64,000 nt of DNA from QHWT01 sp963755695 (GTDB lineage: Bacteria; Acidobacteriota; Vicinamibacteria; Vicinamibacterales; 2-12-FULL-66-21): NCBI GenBank assembly GCA_963755695.1, contig CAVWLB010000010.1:2356001-2420000 (forward strand). The letters run 5' to 3'. Below the pieces are notes generated by a model. It was not told the origin of the DNA. It saw only the letters and a list, made by a program, of their open reading frames with translations, and ran no database searches. Shown here in pieces: positions 60,700 to 64,000 of this stretch. The stretch's first letter is position 1; every line of letters begins with the position of its first letter. Made by a program: the position numbers and the translations under genes.

Positions 60700-62401
60700 T
60701 CAATAGAGCGTGAACGCGTAAAGCGTGTCGCCAACCGCACAAATCACATACTGATGACCGTCGAGCATGTAGGTCTGAGGAGGATTCGTGATGTTTCCGA
60801 CTCGGGAATGCCAGAGTGGCGTTCCCTTCGCGGCATCGTAGGCCACGAGATTCCCGCCACCATCACCGGTGAACACGAGACCGCCCGCGGTGGTCAACAT
60901 GCCACCGCCGCCCCCGCCGCCGAACACGCTCGGAAACTCGCGGCGCCAGGCAATCTTGCCGGTCTTCGGCTCGATCGCGGTCAGGAAGCTGCCGGCGCTG
61001 CCGACGCGAACCTCCTCCTTCCCGCCGAGTCCCATCGATCCACGCGGATCGGGATCGGTGAGATAGAAGATCGAGTACGCGTTGTGTTCCGCGACGTAGA
61101 ACAACCCGGTGTCCGGGTTGTATGCGGGCGGCTGCCAGTTGATCGTGCCGCCGGCGGGCGGAGAAACAATCGACCCGCCAATGGACGCATCTTTCTCCGG
61201 GTCGCGCACCGGCTGGCCCTTCTTGTCTTCTCCCTTCACCCAGTTGGTGAACTTCCCGTACTTCTCCGTTGCGATCGGCTCGCCGGTGACGCGATCGAGC
61301 GTGAAGAAGTACCCGTTGCGCGCAGCCGTCGAGACGAGCTTGCGCAGGCTTGCCGTTGATCCGCGCATCGAACAACACCGGCGTCTGCGCCGAATCCCAG
61401 TCGTGCATGTCGTGTGGCGAGGTCTGGTAGTACCAGGCCATCTTGCCTGTCTCGACGTTCACCGCAACCAGCGAACAGGTGAAGAGGTTGTCCCCTTCAC
61501 CGCGGCCGAGCGTATACGCGGGGGTCGGATTGCCGGTGCCGAAGATATAAAGCTTCGTCTCGGGATCGTAGGCGCCAGGCATCCATGGCTGGGCCCCTCC
61601 GTGACGCGCGGCCTCGAGGCTCGGCCACGTGTCGAGCCCGGGGTCGCCGGGGTTCATCGGCACCGTGTAGAGCTTCCACTGCAGTTCGCCGGTGTCCGGA
61701 TCGAACGATTGGAGGAACCCCGGCGCGTCGATGTCGTTGCCGGTGCCGGCAATCACGTGATTGCCGATCACCACGGGCGCGGCCGTCGAAAAGTACTGCA
61801 GGCTGAAGTCGGCGATGACCTTGTGCCACCGCTCCTTGCCGGTCTTCGCTTCGAGCGACACGAGATAGTTGTCGGGGGTCTCCACGTAGATGGAGTCGTT
61901 CCACATGCCGACGCCGCGGTTCGCGATGTGTGTGCCGCCGCGCGTCTTCCAGAAGTAGTGCCAGAGCTCGCGACCGTCACGCGCGTCGAGCGCCCACACG
62001 TTGTCGGGAGTCGAGATGTAGACCGTGCCGTCGACCATCAGCGCGGACGCCTTGACCGTAGGCTCGCCAAACGAGGGGTATTCGCCGGTCCCTTCGCCGC
62101 CGACAATCACCGGCGCGCCACCCTCGCGGCCGCGTCCGCCGCCGCGTCCGCCGACGCCGAAATTATTGCCGGCCCCTTCGTTCAAGCGCGTCACCCAGGC
62201 GAGCGTCAGGTTCTTGACCGTCGTCTGATTGACCTGCTTGAGCGCGCTGTAGCGCTTGCCGGAGTAGTCGCCGTTATGCGTCGGCCACTCGTCGGCCAAC
62301 GGCTTGAGCAGCTGCGCGGGGTCGATTCCCTTGCCTTGCCCGAGTCCCACAATCGGCATCGCCACGAGCGAGGCCGTCATGAACAGTCTCTTCATTGTCA
62401 T
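60700..62401 (-). pseudogene. PQQ-dependent alcohol/sugar dehydrogenase-like protein, one frameshift
   Basis: ATG 62401 gives a signal peptide (KRLFMTASLVAMPIVGLG) and the quinoprotein beta-propeller with DEWPTHNGDYSGKRYSALKQ, LTLAWVTRLNEGAGN, VDGTVYISTPDNVWALDARDG, CSLVAVNVETGKMAWYYQ and HDMHDWDSAQTPVLFDARI. Near base 61350 the frame changes and the conserved sequence continues as STAARNGYFFTLDRVTGEPI, NPDTGLFYVAEHN and GGLVFTGDGGGNLVAYDAAKG to the stop at 60700. Total about 567 residues, normal for the family. The enzyme oxidises alcohols or sugars in the periplasm and passes electrons to a cytochrome c. ATG 62401 overlaps the stop of the cytochrome gene, which fits that partnership. Confidence 0.88.
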
Positions 62402-63394
62402 CTCAATGTGACCAGATAAGCGGTGACGTTTCGCATGTCCTTGTCGGTGAGTGCCGCGAGCAAGGCCTTGTGCCCTTCGAGCGGATTCTTGATCTCGAGC
62501 TTCGTCCGATCGCCGTCGCGCCGGACGGAGCGGAGCGAGCCATCCTCCATCAGCAGCGTGACGACGAAATCGTCGTAGCGAATCAGCCGTCCTTGGACCT
62601 TCTCGCCTGACGGCTGCGTCACGGTCGCGATGATTGCCGGTCCCGGCATCTCACCCGGCGGCGCGCCTCGCCGCCCACCCCGGCCTCCGGTCGCCAGGCC
62701 GCCCGAGACCCACGCGTTCTGCAGCATCTTTGGATCGTCAATCCTTGTGGCGATTCCCTGCAGATCGCCGGTGACGGAATGACACGTGCTGCATTTCGCG
62801 GCGAAATAGGTTTCCCCCGCCGCGGCGTCGCCGACGACGATGTTCGGTGGCGGCGCATCGCTCTCCGGAGGCGCGCCTTGTCCGCGGCTGGCCCCGGTCA
62901 GGCTGTGAATGAACTCCGAGATGGCCTTGATGTCCTCGGCTGCCAAGGGGAACGCCGGCATTCCCCGCTCCGGACGGCCGTTTTGGACGACCTGACCGAT
63001 CAACTCGCCGTCCTTGTCAGCGAGCACGAGCTGCGAGCGCAGCAGGTTCGGGCCGTTCAACTGTCCACCGCGCGCGTCGGCGCCGTGACAGGCCGAACAC
63101 GTGGCAGTGAAGAGCGTCCTCCCGCGTTCGAGAACGGCCGGATCGGCCGGCGGCCGCTGCATCGCGGGGAACACGCCAGGTCCGCGTCCGCGCCCCTGTC
63201 CGCCTCTCCCGGCCCCCTGCGCGGCGCCAGGTTGGGGTTGTGGTTGTTCCGGAGGCGGCGTTTGCGTCGGCGGCGCCGCGGGCGGCGGCGTCTGCGGCTG
63301 GTGGCGTCTGTTGTGCCTGATCGGCGGCGCCGTGGGTTACGGCAATCGTCAGTCCCACGAAGGCTGCTGCGAGCAGCCCGTTTTTGATCTGCAT
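62398..63394 (-). CDS. Diheme cytochrome c, one frameshift in the linker
   Basis: ATG 63394 begins a signal peptide (QIKNGLLAAAFVGLTIAVTHG) followed by a Pro/Gln/Gly-rich linker. The frame shifts near 63300 within the linker (QQTPPA then PQTPPPAAPP). From there the main frame has two heme motifs, CSACH (FTATCSACHGADARGG) and CSTCH (AAKCSTCHSVTGDLQ). GMPAFPLAAEDIKAI and the C-terminal VTAYLVTLR complete it. The downstream ATG 63174 would give a protein without a signal peptide, which is unlikely for a c-type cytochrome. It overlaps the PQQ dehydrogenase start by 4 bases and probably accepts its electrons. Confidence 0.88.
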
Positions 63395-63402
63395 CCCTGG
63401 TC

Positions 63403-64000
63403 TCACTTGAGCTCGCGGATAGAAAGGTCCTTGAACCGCATCTTTCCCTCGCCGCCGGCGTGCAGCTGCAGCGCGATGATGCCGTCGGAGAATTTCGGCG
63501 ATGGATCCGTATAGTCCAGCGCCTTCACGCCGTTGACGAACGTGACGATGTGGTTGCCGTTGACCGAGAACTGCACGTCGTTCCAGTCGCCGACCTTCAT
63601 CGCCTGTTCGCCCTCCGGATTCGGCCACACGATCCACTGTCGTCCACCGGTTTCGTATAACCCGCCGGTGTGCATGTTCGGGTGCGGATCGACCTCCACC
63701 TGGACGCCCTGGATCGAAGTTCCCTCGATGGACGCGTGGTAGAAGATGCCGCTGTTGCCGGTGCCTTCCGCCCTGAACTTCCCCTTCATCTCGAAGTTCT
63801 TGTACGTCTTCTCGGTACCGAGATATCCATACTCCTTGGTGACCGCTTCGCCGAGGATCTCGCCGTTGTCGACGGTCCATTTCTCGGCGCCGTAGTTCTT
63901 CCAGCCGGTCAGGTCCTTTCCGTTGAACATCGGCACCCAGTCGCCGCCTCCCTGGGCCAGGAGGCCGGTCGCTCCGACGAGCAGACCGAGAACAAGGCCG
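63403..64000 (-). CDS. DUF1080 (3-keto-disaccharide hydrolase) family protein, cut by window edge
   Basis: The frame is open to the window edge, so the start is outside or just at the border. The visible N terminus is hydrophobic (GLVLGLLVGATGLLAQGG), the end of a signal peptide. The DUF1080 jelly roll follows: WVPMFNGKDLTGWKNYG, NFEMKGKFRAEGTGNSGIFY, GVQVEVDPHPNMHTGGLYE, DWNDVQFSVNGNHIVTFVNG and MRFKDLSIREL. The domain is also known as 3-keto-disaccharide hydrolase and cleaves 3-keto-glycosides. It is 8 bases upstream of the cytochrome gene on the same strand, placing it with the periplasmic oxidation genes. Confidence 0.92.
   Translation of the reverse strand, partial: GLVLGLLVGATGLLAQGGGDWVPMFNGKDLTGWKNYGAEKWTVDNGEILGEAVTKEYGYLGTEKTYKNFEMKGKFRAEGTGNSGIFYHASIEGTSIQGVQVEVDPHPNMHTGGLYETGGRQWIVWPNPEGEQAMKVGDWNDVQFSVNGNHIVTFVNGVKALDYTDPSPKFSDGIIALQLHAGGEGKMRFKDLSIRELK

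Overview
The window looks like a chromosomal segment of a high-GC Acidobacteriota bacterium, probably from the Vicinamibacteria/Luteitalea-like branch. This is inferred from gene content, not from a marker gene. The signs are a PadR regulator next to an ADOP-type ABC permease, an Oar-like TonB receptor followed by TPR and CRTAC1 (FG-GAP/ASPIC-UnbV) genes, DUF1501/DUF1549-DUF1553 pairs, a sugar-acid symporter, many Gfo/Idh/MocA oxidoreductases and secreted PIG-L-type deacetylases. I saw no rRNA, tRNA, CRISPR array, integrase or transposase.

Layout. 1-6.2 kb: the end of an FtsX/MacB-like permease, an oxidoreductase, a GntP permease with an M19 dipeptidase, a receiver-like protein that lacks its phospho-acceptor, and a glycosyltransferase. 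6.2-12.9 kb: a cassette of an ECF-like sigma factor, a TPR-CHAT caspase-like protease (frameshifted as given), a soluble HCC zinc-finger/anti-sigma-like protein and a secreted subtilase. I consider this the most interesting system here. 12.9-16.7 kb: a response regulator, a GH95 fucosidase and a 5'-3' exonuclease. 16.8-25 kb: a membrane-anchored DNA-binding-like protein, a TonB-dependent receptor broken by many frameshifts, a perfect intrinsic terminator, and an overlapping TPR/CRTAC1 pair. 25-31.7 kb: a frameshifted sodium:solute symporter, a TIM-barrel isomerase, a hypothetical protein, a periplasmic PPIase, an MFS sugar-acid transporter and a NagB-like deaminase. 31.8-37.6 kb: PIG-L, AP-superfamily, creatininase and FAH-family genes in a tight array, a repeat element, an RluA-type pseudouridine synthase and a DHDPS/KDG-aldolase-like gene. 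37.7-48.3 kb: oxidoreductases, an APC permease, a P1 peptidase, an isomerase, a PqaA-like protein, an orphan HlyD-type adaptor, an oxidoreductase/ankyrin pair and a histidine phosphatase. 48.4-51.4 kb: the PadR-ADOP pair. 51.4-64 kb: one long minus-strand series (metallophosphoesterase, NHL propeller, DUF1501, DUF1549/1553 cytochrome, PIG-L, GH2, PQQ dehydrogenase, diheme cytochrome c, DUF1080) suited to periplasmic oxidation and hydrolysis of glycans.

Two features cut across the window. First, frameshifts cluster in a few genes (CHAT, TonB receptor, symporter, GH2, PQQ dehydrogenase, cytochrome), yet protein conservation continues in the alternate frames. That pattern fits indel errors in the assembly better than long decay, though only reads can decide. 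Second, at least five genes have a TATAAT-like hexamer only 6-9 bases before the start codon, which suggests leaderless transcripts are common in this organism.
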